Source of the DNA: Jilunia laotingensis
GTDB taxonomy: Bacteria > Bacteroidota > Bacteroidia > Bacteroidales > Bacteroidaceae
Reading direction: 5' to 3'
Length of the DNA stretch: 64,000 bases
Assembly (NCBI RefSeq): GCF_014385165.1
Contig: NZ_JACRTF010000001.1
Span: 3,410,001 to 3,474,000 of the forward strand
Part shown: positions 52,791-61,472 of the stretch, in pieces
How the letters are laid out: every line of letters begins with the position of its first letter
How positions within the stretch are numbered: the first letter of the stretch is position 1
The notes under the pieces: model-generated
The model's input: only the letters and a program-made list of their open reading frames with translations
Database searches by the model: none
What the model was told of the DNA's origin: nothing
Position numbers and translations under genes: made by a program

Positions 52791-53655
52791 ATCCATTTTA
52801 TTATTTGTTTTGTCTTTATTCTCCATTGTATCTGTTTATGGAGGCGATATCCGTATCCCCGCCAAAGGTGGGGGACTGTATCAGGTAGTCATTGTGGATA
52901 GAGGCTCGAAAGGGGCAAAATATGATGGAGTTACCGGAGCCATTGTCAATACGAGTCACGGAACCAAAATAGCTGTGAGAGATATTGACTTTGGTAATGA
53001 AAGATACGGTTGGTATAATCAATTTATGATTGAATATACCAATCCGTCAAATTGTACGGATGCATATTTTGATATTTATATTGAGGATACTACGGTTCCG
53101 GTAGCTTCTATTCCTGTTGAACAAACAGAGGAAGGTGAATATAAGGAAACTTTAGCTTCGTTGAAGTTGAATATCATTGGTTCTCATGCTGTTTACATAC
53201 GTTGGAGAAATCATTCTGCCAATCTGAAAACATTCGGAGCCAATGCATTGGTTCCTTTTGCAAGTGTGTCTTTGGTTCGTACCGGATCGTTGACAAAATA
53301 TAAATTCAATGTAGGCGATTTGGAGTCTTTAACCGGGAAGCATCGGTTAAAGATGGTATGGAGAAAAAATAATGCTACAGTAGCGAATGTTTATCTGGAT
53401 AGTAATAATCCCGCTTCGGTGGAAAAAGTGTATGAAGAAGATGTTCATGCCTATGGGGTCAAGGGCGGGATTAAGATTGAATCTTCTAATACGATCGGTG
53501 AAATTTGGGTTTCCTCTTTAACCGGCTTAAGAATGAAGGAGTTCGTCTCATTGGGTACGTCCGAATATATCGCACTACCTTCCGGGTTTTATCTGTTAAG
53601 AATAATTCCTGATAACGGTAAAACGATCGTTTGCAAAGTCCTTGTCAGGGATTGA
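52783..53655 (+). CDS. CBM6-like secreted protein with C-terminal sorting-like domain
   Basis: A 290-residue secreted protein with a signal peptide ending in VYGG. The middle beta-sandwich (about 45-165) contains DIDFGNERYGWYNQFMIEYT, FDIYIED and IIGSHAVYIRWRN, which resembles carbohydrate-binding module family 6. The last 75 residues (IGEIWVSSLTGLRMKEF, then SGFYLLRI and CKVLVRD) look like a type IX-style C-terminal domain. ATG 52783 lies just after a purine-rich GGAGGTGG and overlaps the previous gene by 8 nt. It probably binds the locus's glycan. I do not recognise an enzymatic motif. Confidence 0.75.
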   Translation: MSKSILLFVLSLFSIVSVYGGDIRIPAKGGGLYQVVIVDRGSKGAKYDGVTGAIVNTSHGTKIAVRDIDFGNERYGWYNQFMIEYTNPSNCTDAYFDIYIEDTTVPVASIPVEQTEEGEYKETLASLKLNIIGSHAVYIRWRNHSANLKTFGANALVPFASVSLVRTGSLTKYKFNVGDLESLTGKHRLKMVWRKNNATVANVYLDSNNPASVEKVYEEDVHAYGVKGGIKIESSNTIGEIWVSSLTGLRMKEFVSLGTSEYIALPSGFYLLRIIPDNGKTIVCKVLVRD

Positions 53656-53703
53656 AAAAGAGTAATTTTTAAATGCTTGATAATCAACAAATATAAAAAT
53701 GTA

Positions 53704-53791
53704 TTTTTACCCCGGTGATGAAAGGTTTGTTCATCGGTGAGGAAGACCTCCTTCATCGGTGATCAAGCGCCCTTTGATCGGTGATATTCAA
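53704..53791. repeat. Four 22-nt tandem repeats
   Basis: Units start at 53704, 53726, 53748 and 53770, each carrying CGGTGA in the same phase (53713, 53735, 53757, 53779). The consensus core TTTCATCGGTGATGAA is an imperfect palindrome. The block lies between two stretches of the polysaccharide locus and resembles the repeats at 29925-30056. The remainder of the 373-bp gap holds only the promoter at 53891 and no gene. Confidence 0.78.
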
Positions 53792-53890
53792 GGATGTTCC
53801 CCGGAGCCGGGAAATGTGGACAATTTCAGGCATTGGTTTATGTAAAATATTATTCTTTAATTCTATTTCAAATGGATGGACGGAAAATGT

Positions 53891-53898
53891 TATATTTG
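53891..53898 (+). promoter_or_regulatory. -7 box of the third GxGYxYP gene
   Basis: TATATTTG matches TAnnTTTG. The 11-bp direct repeats seen at promoters A and B are not present at the equivalent distance, so this gene may be controlled differently. It places the transcription start downstream of the ATG at 53876 and supports ATG 54029. Confidence 0.55.
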
Positions 53899-54028
53899 CC
53901 ACTTTATTGGGGCATATTTCAGGTTAGCTATTGCTATGCCGTTTGAGATTAACTCCATGATGAGTGGAGCGATTTTTTTTAATTGGAAATGTACAAAAAG
54001 TGATTACGATAGATATAAGTTTTATACG

Positions 54029-55927
54029 ATGAAATACTTAAAGTTATTGATTGCATTTTTATTGATTACAAATGCTGCTTTTGCCGGAGAAAAAACTTTT
54101 GCCGGAGAGAGAATAGGTATGTACGATTTGCGATATACACTCTTGACGGATTTGAAAACTAACACTGGGATTAATACTGCCTGGGATGATGTTCATGCAG
54201 TCTCTACTCTCCAAGGAATAGTTAACCGGGACAAACCCTGCTTATACGTGTTCTTTGTGATGGAAGGTGAAAATGATATCGACACTTATTGGTGGAACAA
54301 ATATTCTCAAAAAGACGAGTGGTTGTACGGTCGGACGGTACAAAAATTCGCTACTATGGAGGAGTTGTTTACGGCTTATGCGCCCTTAATCAATGGAGCG
54401 GTAGTGTATGATGGCAATGTGCCTTCTACAAGTAACGTAGCCTCTTCGGTAGCGGGCATTGAGAATCTGGTTGCCATTCGTTATGATACGACTCCCGGAA
54501 GTTTATACGATCGCTTAATACTGAACGGTCCGAAATTACCCGTTAAGAGGTGGTTATTAAATTCTGACGGGACATCTATGTTTACGGGGAAAAAAGGCAC
54601 TAAAATTATTGGAACAGACCGTTGGTCGACCGGTTCGTTGAAAAATGATCCTTATGTGTGGTTTATAGAGAAATATATGAAGACTGGTAAATGTAACACG
54701 GAATTTGCTGCGTATTATATTGATCAGTACTGGAAGCAAAATCCTTTCGCTACGGTAAGGAACCATCATACATTGACCAATCACGATTTTTTCGTTAGTA
54801 AGAAAGCGTTCTTCTTCGATTTGTCACCATGGGGAGACGAACCCGCTACGGACGAACCCGGTCAACCGGTAGGAACTGATTTGAATACGCTGAAAGAAAT
54901 GTTATTGCTGGCCTACCAGCAGAATAAAAATAAGAAGATGTGTTATATAGGCGGTTTTCCGTCTTGGGCATATAAATATACCATGCATGCGTCCGGCATT
55001 CATGATGACGTGCCTACCGAATGGGAGTTCAGCCGTGTCATCAGTGCCTATAATGCATTTAAAGATGCAGATGCTATAGGATATGGAGCGTTGGCTAATT
55101 CGTCCTTCTGGCAACATTTTCCTACGAAGAAGAAATATCAGCAGGCATGGGTTACACACGATGAGTTGCAAAAGAGGGGGCTGTTGACTGCGGATGGCAA
55201 GGTAAATGTGGACGGTAAGAACTTTATCATCTTCTACGTTGGTGATTACGATGCTTCATCATGGGTGTCTCAGCGTACACCTTCCATCTGGGATGATCCC
55301 AATCGGGGTAAATTGCCGATGATGTGGTGCATTAGCCCTGTGTTGGCGGAACGGGTACCGCATGTAATACACAACTTCCGTGTGACGGCAACCGGGAATG
55401 ATTATTTTGCCGCAGCAGATAACGGAGCAGGCTATATAATGCCGGGAATGTTGCAGGAACCGCGTGAATTGTCCGGATTACCTTCCGGTCTGCCGGTATG
55501 GGCAAAACATTGTCGTAAATATTATGACAAATGGGGATTGTCCATTACAGGTTTTGTGATTGACGGGCTTGCTCCCGGATTGGATCAGGAGGGGCTGGAT
55601 TGCTACGCTTCTTTCAGTCCGAATGGCATTGTGCCTCAAAAAGTTCCTATGGCTCTGCTGCATAAAAATATGCCTGTGATTCGTGCTGATTGGGATATCA
55701 ATGAGGGTGACCCGAAGGTTGCTGCCCAAAGGATCGTTGAACGTGTAAAGCAACGTTCAGCCATGCCGTTTCATTGGTTTCGTAATATTTTAAAGAAGCC
55801 AACCTGGTATTGTGAAGTGATGGATGAAGTGAAATCTTTGAATGAAAACATCGTTTTGTTGGATGCGCCGAGCTTTTTTGAATTACTACGTATTTACCTG
55901 AAAGATCATGATTCCTATGTAGAATGA
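54029..55927 (+). CDS. GxGYxYP-family protein, third copy
   Basis: A secreted 632-residue protein with signal peptide MKYLKLLIAFLLITNAAFAG. It is colinear with residues 20-620 of the copy at 38636 (shared IGLYDLHYTL / IGMYDLRYTL start, NHDFF, FFFDLSPWGDEPATD, GDYDASSWVSQ), and the signature NGAGYIMP is at 465-472. It ends where the other copy continues into GLUG repeats. The family is uncharacterised but glycan-associated. It is separated from the operon by a 373-bp gap with tandem repeats and has its own promoter. Probably a duplication of the other copy. Confidence 0.87.
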   Translation: MKYLKLLIAFLLITNAAFAGEKTFAGERIGMYDLRYTLLTDLKTNTGINTAWDDVHAVSTLQGIVNRDKPCLYVFFVMEGENDIDTYWWNKYSQKDEWLYGRTVQKFATMEELFTAYAPLINGAVVYDGNVPSTSNVASSVAGIENLVAIRYDTTPGSLYDRLILNGPKLPVKRWLLNSDGTSMFTGKKGTKIIGTDRWSTGSLKNDPYVWFIEKYMKTGKCNTEFAAYYIDQYWKQNPFATVRNHHTLTNHDFFVSKKAFFFDLSPWGDEPATDEPGQPVGTDLNTLKEMLLLAYQQNKNKKMCYIGGFPSWAYKYTMHASGIHDDVPTEWEFSRVISAYNAFKDADAIGYGALANSSFWQHFPTKKKYQQAWVTHDELQKRGLLTADGKVNVDGKNFIIFYVGDYDASSWVSQRTPSIWDDPNRGKLPMMWCISPVLAERVPHVIHNFRVTATGNDYFAAADNGAGYIMPGMLQEPRELSGLPSGLPVWAKHCRKYYDKWGLSITGFVIDGLAPGLDQEGLDCYASFSPNGIVPQKVPMALLHKNMPVIRADWDINEGDPKVAAQRIVERVKQRSAMPFHWFRNILKKPTWYCEVMDEVKSLNENIVLLDAPSFFELLRIYLKDHDSYVE

Positions 55928-56109
55928 CAGTAAGTTGTAAATTCAATGTATAATTGGAGCAATAATGGGGTAATAATTGTGATAAAGGTTGCAATTTGTA
56001 TCTTTTGTATCCGTATCTATGTCATTTCTAAAATATTTCCTTTACTTTGCAGTTACTATAATAAACCGGAGTAAAGGTTATAATACAAATAGAAATACAA
56101 CATAAAGAG

Positions 56110-57408
56110 ATGATTTGGAACGAAAGCATTGAATGCATGGATCGCGATAGCCTTCGCAAAATCCAGGGTATACGGCTCAAAAAGATAGTAGAACACGTAT
56201 ATCACAACACCCCTTTTTATCGGAAGAAGATGCAGGAGATGGATATTACTCCTGACGATATTAACAGCATTGACGATATTGTAAAACTGCCATTTACGAC
56301 AAAGTATGATTTGCGGGATAATTATCCATTTGGATTGTGTGCCGTACCAATGAGTCAGATTGTCCGTATTCACGCTTCTTCCGGAACTACCGGTAAGCCT
56401 ACGGTGGTAGGGTATACCCGCAAAGATTTAGCTTCCTGGACAGAATGTCTTTCGCGTGCTTTTACAGCTTTTGGAGCAGGTAGCAAGGATGTGTTTCAGA
56501 TATCATATGGGTATGGATTGTTTACCGGTGGCTTAGGGGCTCATGCCGGTGCTGAAAATATCGGAGCGTCAGTGATTCCGATGTCAAGTGGCAACACGGA
56601 AAAGCAGATCACCCTGATGCATGATTTTGGTTCTACTATGTTGTGCTGCACCCCTTCTTATGCACTTTATTTAGCCGATGTGATTAGAGACTCCGGTTTT
56701 CCCCGGGAGGAGTTTAAACTGAAAGCCGGAGCATTTGGTGCTGAGCCTTGGACGGAGAACATGCGTCGTGAGATAGAAGAAAAATTGGGTATTAAAGCTT
56801 TTGATATTTATGGATTAAGTGAGATTGCAGGGCCGGGCGTGGGTTATGAATGCGAATGCCAGCATGGGACACATTTGAATGAAGATCATTATTTCCCCGA
56901 AATTGTTGATCCGCAAACTTTGCAACCTGTATTGCCGGGTCATACAGGCGAACTCGTTTTTACTCACCTGACTAAGGAAGGAATGCCATTATTACGTTAT
57001 CGTACGAAAGATTTGACAGCTTTGCATTATGATAGATGTGATTGCGGACGTACATTAGTACGAATGGATCGCATATTGGGACGCAGCGATGATATGTTGA
57101 TTATTCGCGGTGTCAATGTGTTCCCGACACAAATCGAATCCGTGATCCTCGAATTACCGGAGTTTGAACCTCATTACCTTTTAACGGTCGATCGAAAAAA
57201 CAACACGGACACCATGGAGTTGAAAGTGGAAGTGAGGGAAGGCTGTTATTCGGACCAGATCAATAAGATGTTGACATTGAAAAAGAAACTTACCGGCCGT
57301 TTGCAAAGTGTTCTTGGATTGGGAGTCGACGTGAAGCTGGTTGAACCCCGTAGTATCGAACGTAGTGTGGGCAAGGCTAAAAGAGTAATTGATAACAGGA
57401 AATTATAA
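56110..57408 (+). CDS. paaK: Phenylacetate-CoA ligase-like AMP-forming enzyme
   Basis: A 432-residue adenylate-forming ligase of the PaaK type. The phosphate-binding loop SSGTTGKP is at 90-97, followed by YGLSEIAGPG and RYRTKDLTALHYDRCDCGR, with a C-terminal subdomain about 340-432. PaaK enzymes activate phenylacetate or related aryl acids to CoA thioesters. In anaerobes they often work with 2-oxoacid:ferredoxin oxidoreductases in aromatic amino-acid metabolism. None is adjacent here because the polysaccharide locus lies upstream. It is cotranscribed with the ACT-domain gene (15-nt gap). Confidence 0.9.
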   Translation: MIWNESIECMDRDSLRKIQGIRLKKIVEHVYHNTPFYRKKMQEMDITPDDINSIDDIVKLPFTTKYDLRDNYPFGLCAVPMSQIVRIHASSGTTGKPTVVGYTRKDLASWTECLSRAFTAFGAGSKDVFQISYGYGLFTGGLGAHAGAENIGASVIPMSSGNTEKQITLMHDFGSTMLCCTPSYALYLADVIRDSGFPREEFKLKAGAFGAEPWTENMRREIEEKLGIKAFDIYGLSEIAGPGVGYECECQHGTHLNEDHYFPEIVDPQTLQPVLPGHTGELVFTHLTKEGMPLLRYRTKDLTALHYDRCDCGRTLVRMDRILGRSDDMLIIRGVNVFPTQIESVILELPEFEPHYLLTVDRKNNTDTMELKVEVREGCYSDQINKMLTLKKKLTGRLQSVLGLGVDVKLVEPRSIERSVGKAKRVIDNRKL

Positions 57409-57423
57409 GTAATTCATATAATT

Positions 57424-57849
57424 ATGGTAGCAAAACAACTTTCTATTTTTTTGGAAAATAAGTCTGGGCGATTGACGGAAGTTACCGAAGTGTTGGCTAA
57501 GGAAAATATCAATTTATCCGCTTTATGCATTGCGGAAAATGCCGATTTTGGAATTTTGCGCGGGATAGTATCCGATCCGGACAAGGCCTATAAGGTTCTA
57601 AAAGAGCATCACTTTGCAGTGAATGTGACGGATGTAGTGGGGATCAGTTGCCCGAATGTGCCCGGTGCATTGGCAAAAGTGTTACGTTATTTATCCGATG
57701 AAGGGGTTTTCATTGAGTATATGTACTCATTTGCCAAGAATCATATTGCCAATGTGGTAATCCGTCCTAATGACATGGCAAACTGTATCCGGGTGTTGAC
57801 TGATAAAAAGATTGATCTGTTGGCAGCAAGTGAATTATACAAATTGTGA
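57424..57849 (+). CDS. Tandem ACT-domain protein
   Basis: A 141-residue protein made of two ACT domains (about 4-68 and 71-138): KQLSIFLENKSGRLTEVTEVL and VPGALAKVLRYLSDEGVFIEYM. Stand-alone ACT proteins bind amino acids and regulate nearby enzymes. Pairing with PaaK is widespread and suggests aromatic amino acid or aryl-acid sensing, although the ligand is not shown by the sequence. No catalytic motif is present. Confidence 0.9.
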   Translation: MVAKQLSIFLENKSGRLTEVTEVLAKENINLSALCIAENADFGILRGIVSDPDKAYKVLKEHHFAVNVTDVVGISCPNVPGALAKVLRYLSDEGVFIEYMYSFAKNHIANVVIRPNDMANCIRVLTDKKIDLLAASELYKL

Positions 57850-57891
57850 CTTGTAACTTGTCGCTTTTTTATATTAAAAAACATTGATTAA

Positions 57892-57922
57892 TTGGTTTAT
57901 TCGGTGTGATTCTTTACCTTTG
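57892..57922 (+). promoter_or_regulatory. bamD: Promoter of bamD
   Basis: A -33 TTG (57892-57894), a 20-nt spacer and a -7 TACCTTTG (57915-57922) form a consensus Bacteroides promoter. Transcription would start near 57929, which selects ATG 57942. Confidence 0.75.
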
Positions 57923-57941
57923 CGCATTATTTCGAAAAAGA

Positions 57942-58745
57942 ATGAAAAAGAAAATCATTATAGCTCTACTTGCAGCTGCTGCGCTTTCCTCGTGTGGAGA
58001 GTATAATAAGTTGCTGAAAAGTACCGATTACGAATACAAGTACGAGGCAGCTAAAAACTACTTTGCAAAAGGAAAGTATGGACGTGCGGCTACGTTGCTG
58101 AATGAGTTGATAACCATTCTGAAAGGAACCGATAAAGCTGAAGAATCCCTTTATATGCTCGGTATGAGTTATTATAATCAGAAGGATTATTCTACGGCAG
58201 CCCAGACTTTTATTACTTACGCTAACACTTATCCACGTGGTATGTTTGCAGAATTGGCAAGCTATCATGCAGGTAAAGCCTTGTATTTGGATACTCCGGA
58301 GCCACGTCTGGATCAGTCGGGTACATATACGGCTATTCAGCAGTTACAGACTTTCCTTGAATACTATCCGTCAAGCACTAAAAAGCAAGAAGCTCAAACT
58401 ATGATTTTTGCTCTTCAGGATAAGCTTGTAATGAAAGAATTACTTTCTGCCCGTTTATATTATAATTTGGGCAATTACATGGGAAATAATTACGAATCCT
58501 GTGTTATTACAGCCCAGAATGCATTGAAGGATTATCCTTATACGGATTATCGTGAAGACTTGTCTATTCTGATTCTACGCGCTAAGTATGAAATGGCTAT
58601 AAATAGTATTGAGGAGAAAAAGGTAGATCGTTATCGTGAAACGATTGACGAATATTATGCTTTTAAGAATGAATTTCCTGAAAGCAAACACCTGAAAGAA
58701 GCTGAAAGGATATTTAATGAATCAACAAAAGTAATTAAAGACTAA
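57942..58745 (+). CDS. bamD: Outer-membrane assembly lipoprotein BamD
   Basis: A 267-residue lipoprotein (signal ending ALSSCGEYNKLLKS) with TPR-type helices: YEYKYEAAKNYFAKGKYGRAATLL, EESLYMLGMSYYNQKDY, YPRGMFAELASYHAGKA. This is the BamD/YfiO pattern. In the Bam complex it connects to BamA and takes part in folding outer-membrane barrels. The start at 57942 fits both the promoter and the lipoprotein signal. It forms a unit with the following omega-like gene (15-nt gap). Confidence 0.93.
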   Translation: MKKKIIIALLAAAALSSCGEYNKLLKSTDYEYKYEAAKNYFAKGKYGRAATLLNELITILKGTDKAEESLYMLGMSYYNQKDYSTAAQTFITYANTYPRGMFAELASYHAGKALYLDTPEPRLDQSGTYTAIQQLQTFLEYYPSSTKKQEAQTMIFALQDKLVMKELLSARLYYNLGNYMGNNYESCVITAQNALKDYPYTDYREDLSILILRAKYEMAINSIEEKKVDRYRETIDEYYAFKNEFPESKHLKEAERIFNESTKVIKD

Positions 58746-58760
58746 ATTATAAATAGATTT

Positions 58761-59096
58761 ATGGATTACAAAAAAACAAATGCCCCTGTCAATACCGTGA
58801 CGCGCGACATGATGGAATTGTGTGACGATACGGGTAATGTTTACGAAACTGTGGCTATCATTGGTAAGCGTGCTAATCAGATCAGTGTGGAAATCAAGAA
58901 TGATCTTTCCAAGAAACTTGCTGAGTTCGCTTCTTATAATGATAATCTGGAAGAAGTTTTTGAGAATCGTGAGCAGATTGAAATTTCCCGTTATTATGAG
59001 AAATTGCCAAAGCCAACATTGATCGCCACTCAAGAGTATATTGAAGGTAAGATTTACTTTAGAAATCCTGCTAAGGAAAAAGAAAAATTGCAGTAA
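58761..59096 (+). CDS. RNA polymerase omega/Rpb6-like protein
   Basis: A 111-residue protein matching the Bacteroidetes omega (Rpb6-type) family: it begins MDYKKTNAPVNTVTRDM, has ETVAIIGKRANQISVEIKNDL, the conserved omega-like helix, and ends in ANPAKEK-like residues (RNPAKEKEKLQ). Omega aids assembly of the beta-prime subunit of RNA polymerase. It is larger than E. coli omega (91). It sits between bamD and a DUF4293-type membrane gene, a common order in this phylum. Confidence 0.85.
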   Translation: MDYKKTNAPVNTVTRDMMELCDDTGNVYETVAIIGKRANQISVEIKNDLSKKLAEFASYNDNLEEVFENREQIEISRYYEKLPKPTLIATQEYIEGKIYFRNPAKEKEKLQ

Positions 59097-59117
59097 GAAG
59101 AATTTATAAGAATAAAG

Positions 59118-59170
59118 TAGTCAAGTAGTAAGTAGGAATATCTTCTTATTATTACTTGGCTATTTTTTTT
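59118..59170 (+). terminator. Intrinsic terminator after the omega-like gene
   Basis: TAGTCAAGTA (59118-59127) pairs with TACTTGGCTA (59153-59162, one wobble). The stem extends imperfectly inward. Eight T follow. Confidence 0.8.
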
Positions 59171-59224
59171 CTGTTATATACTATTTGAAAGAGTATCTAC
59201 TAATTAATTAACTACTATAACAAT

Positions 59225-59671
59225 ATGATTCAACGTATTCAAACCATTTATTTGTTGCTTGTTACAGGGCTTCTGACAGCAAGCATGTGTTTGCCTATAG
59301 GTACTTTTGTAAATGCCGATGGGGTAGCAAACGTTTTTAAACCGCTTGGATTGATGGTGAGTGGAGAATTACAATCTACCTGGGGGCTTTTCGGCATTCT
59401 GATGCTGGCTGTAATTGTAGCACTTGCCACTATCTTTCTATTCAGGAATCGCATTTTGCAGATTCGTATGGCAATCTTTAACAGTGTTCTGTTGGTAGGC
59501 TATTACTTGGCTTTCCTTGCTTTCTTTTTTGTTTTGAAGAATGAGGAGAATTCGTTTCAGGTTCATTGGGCGCTCTGCTTCCCGTTAATAGCGATTATAC
59601 TTAATTATCTTTCAATACGTGCCATCGGTCGTGATGAGGCTATGGTTCATGCTGCGGATAGGCTTAGATAA
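59225..59671 (+). CDS. DUF4293-like four-TM membrane protein
   Basis: A 148-residue inner-membrane protein starting MIQRIQTIYLLLV, with four hydrophobic segments (about 7-27, 50-70, 80-105, 112-130). This is the DUF4293 pattern. Its function is unknown. It follows the omega-like gene but a terminator separates them, so its own promoter is likely within 59171-59224. Confidence 0.8.
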   Translation: MIQRIQTIYLLLVTGLLTASMCLPIGTFVNADGVANVFKPLGLMVSGELQSTWGLFGILMLAVIVALATIFLFRNRILQIRMAIFNSVLLVGYYLAFLAFFFVLKNEENSFQVHWALCFPLIAIILNYLSIRAIGRDEAMVHAADRLR

Positions 59672-59690
59672 AAGCAGATAAGTGAAAAGA

Positions 59691-59760
59691 CAAAAGTGAA
59701 GAGTGAAAAACGATGAATTTCTATAGGAAAACACTCATCGTTTTTCACTCTTCACTTTTG
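59691..59760. terminator. Perfect 26-bp hairpin
   Basis: Arms 59691-59716 and 59735-59760 are exactly complementary, with an 18-nt loop. The stem includes the sequence AGTGAAGAGTG also seen in the hairpin at 8893-8960. It follows the DUF4293-like gene directly, but no T-run follows, so it could be a repeat rather than a simple terminator. Confidence 0.7.
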
Positions 59761-59786
59761 GGATATTCAGTAAATCCTATAAAATT

Positions 59787-59833
59787 AGCCAACTAATTCA
59801 TACTAAAAGTATTGTGAATTAGTTGGCTTTTTT
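59787..59833 (+). terminator. Intrinsic terminator upstream of the insertion sequence
   Basis: A 14-bp stem (AGCCAACTAATTCA at 59787-59800 with 59815-59828) followed by six T. A small inner stem (TACT / AGTA) is also present. Confidence 0.85.
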
Positions 59834-59851
59834 GTATCTTTAGGTATTCCC

Positions 59852-61332
59852 CCTAAAATACGGTTTGCCGGCCAAAACGGGGGAAATATCCACACTAAGA
59901 TATGGCGAAGATACAAAATATTTCAGAAATTCACCCTACTTTAGGGTTTCCAGAATTCGATATTCTGGAAAAATATCGTAAGAGTTTTCATGCGAGTGAA
60001 CTTGGCAGTCTTCATTCCGTGTTTCCGTTCGAGAGTATAGCCAAAGAGACAGGCCTTTCACAATCCCGCTTGGGTCGCAGGAACAGTTTCAGTCCTTCCG
60101 CGAAGATAGCCCTTATGGTACTGAAGGCTTATACCGGATTCTCTGACAGGCTGCTGGTAGAACATCTTAACGGAAACATACATTATCAGCTGTTTTGCGG
60201 TATCATGATAGACCCGTCCTGCCCTATAACCAACTACAAGATAATCAGCGCTATCCGTAATGAGGTTGCATCCCGTCTTGACATCGACTCCCTTCAGAAG
60301 ATTCTTGCCTCACACTGGAAGCCTTATCTTGAGAACCTTCACGTGTGTATGGCCGATGCCACATGCTATGAAAGTCATATGCGTTTCCCTACGGACATGA
60401 AGCTCCTTTGGGAAAGCATGGCTCTACCGGCATGTCTGCATGCATTGTGGGAAACTCGGCATAAGGTGTCCCCGTAACAAATACACAGATGTTGCAGCAT
60501 CCTATCTGTCCTATTGTAAGAAAAGAAAGAGGAAGGCTTCGAGGACAAGAATGCTGAAGCGTCGCATGATCAGACTCCTGGAAAAACTCATCATGCAACG
60601 GGATGACATTCACAGAGAACACGGCTCTTTACTCAAATATACACAGGATTATCAGAAACGGCTTTCCATAATCAGCAAGGTCCTTGTACAGGAAAAGGAA
60701 CTCTTTGAAGGCAGGAAGGTCAGTGACCGTATTGTCAGTATTGACCGTCATTATGTACACCCTATAGTAAGGGGCAAGGAGACAAAATCTGTCGAGTTCG
60801 ATGCAAAGGCTAATAACATACAGATAGATGGAATCTCATTCATCGAGCACGTCTCTTTCAAGGCATTCAATGAGGGCATACGTCTGAAGGATTGTATCCA
60901 TATGCATCAGAAACTGATGAATGTGAGGGTCAGATGTGTGGCCGCCGATTCCATATACGCCAATAATGCCAACAGGAAGTTCTGTACAAAATATGGGATA
61001 TCAACCTCCTTTGTACGCAAGGGAAGAGCTGCAAAGGACGAGGCGGTGAGGAAGGCTCTCAGGAGTGAACTCTCGAGGGAAAGAGCCACCAGGCTTGAAG
61101 GCAGTTTCGGTACGCAAAAACAGCATTATTCGCTATCGAAAATCAAAGCACGGAACAGGAAAACAGAAATCCTGTGGATTTTCTTTGGGATACATACGGC
61201 AAACGCAATATTGATGATTGATAAAATCAAAAACAGACAGAAGAAAGCTGCATAGCATAAGTATAAAGAATCTGTTAGAAGAAGTCTCAGGCTTCTTCCG
61301 GAACATCATGCCCAAAAGGAGAAGATTTTAGG
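59852..61332 (+). mobile_element. Insertion sequence remnant, IS5/IS1182-type, ends uncertain
   Basis: The element contains one frameshifted DDE transposase (59902-61255). The best candidate ends are CCTAAAAT at 59852-59859 and its complement ATTTTAGG at 61325-61332, only 8 bp of matching terminal repeat. No target-site duplication is visible, so these limits are tentative. It sits in the gap between the DUF4293-like gene and the PorT-like gene and disrupts neither. Confidence 0.5.
59902..61255 (+). pseudogene. Frameshifted DDE transposase
   Basis: Two overlapping frames cover one transposase. The first (59902-60477) has the N-terminal DUF772-like DNA-binding part (SLHSVFPFESIAKETGLSQ) and the first catalytic Asp in CMADATCYES. 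The second (from about 60420 to 61255) resumes with WLYRHVCMHCGKLGIRCPR and carries Asp in CVAADSIYAN and Glu in RLEGSFGTQKQH. The change of frame is near 60416-60422, where reading shifts from WES to WLYRH, and a short deletion is the simplest cause. No slippery heptamer is seen there. The protein is therefore probably inactive unless programmed frameshifting occurs. Confidence 0.85.
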
Positions 61333-61353
61333 TCAGAGAGAAAAAATAGATAA

Positions 61354-61401
61354 TAAAAATGGCATATGAGATGATATTAGTAAGTCATCTTCATATGCCA
61401 T
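61354..61401 (-). terminator. Terminator of the PorT-like gene
   Basis: ATGGCATATGA (61359-61369) pairs exactly with 61391-61401, and the stem extends further with a bulge. On the minus strand a run of T follows (complement of A at 61354-61358). Confidence 0.75.
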
Positions 61402-61472
61402 ATTACTTTTAAAGACATTTACTGAATGTCCCACTTTTGTCTTTTCATTCCTTGGGTTCGTCGTTTGATCAC

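Noticed and set aside
53704..53791. CRISPR array
   Set aside because: Tandem units without spacers, only four copies, no cas genes.
53849..53869. A third copy of the 11-bp direct-repeat operator before the third GxGYxYP gene
   Set aside because: The sequence at the expected distance does not match TTTATTAATG in either position.
53876..54028. Longer N-terminus for the third GxGYxYP protein
   Set aside because: The extension begins upstream of the predicted transcription start and hides a clean signal peptide that starts at 54029.
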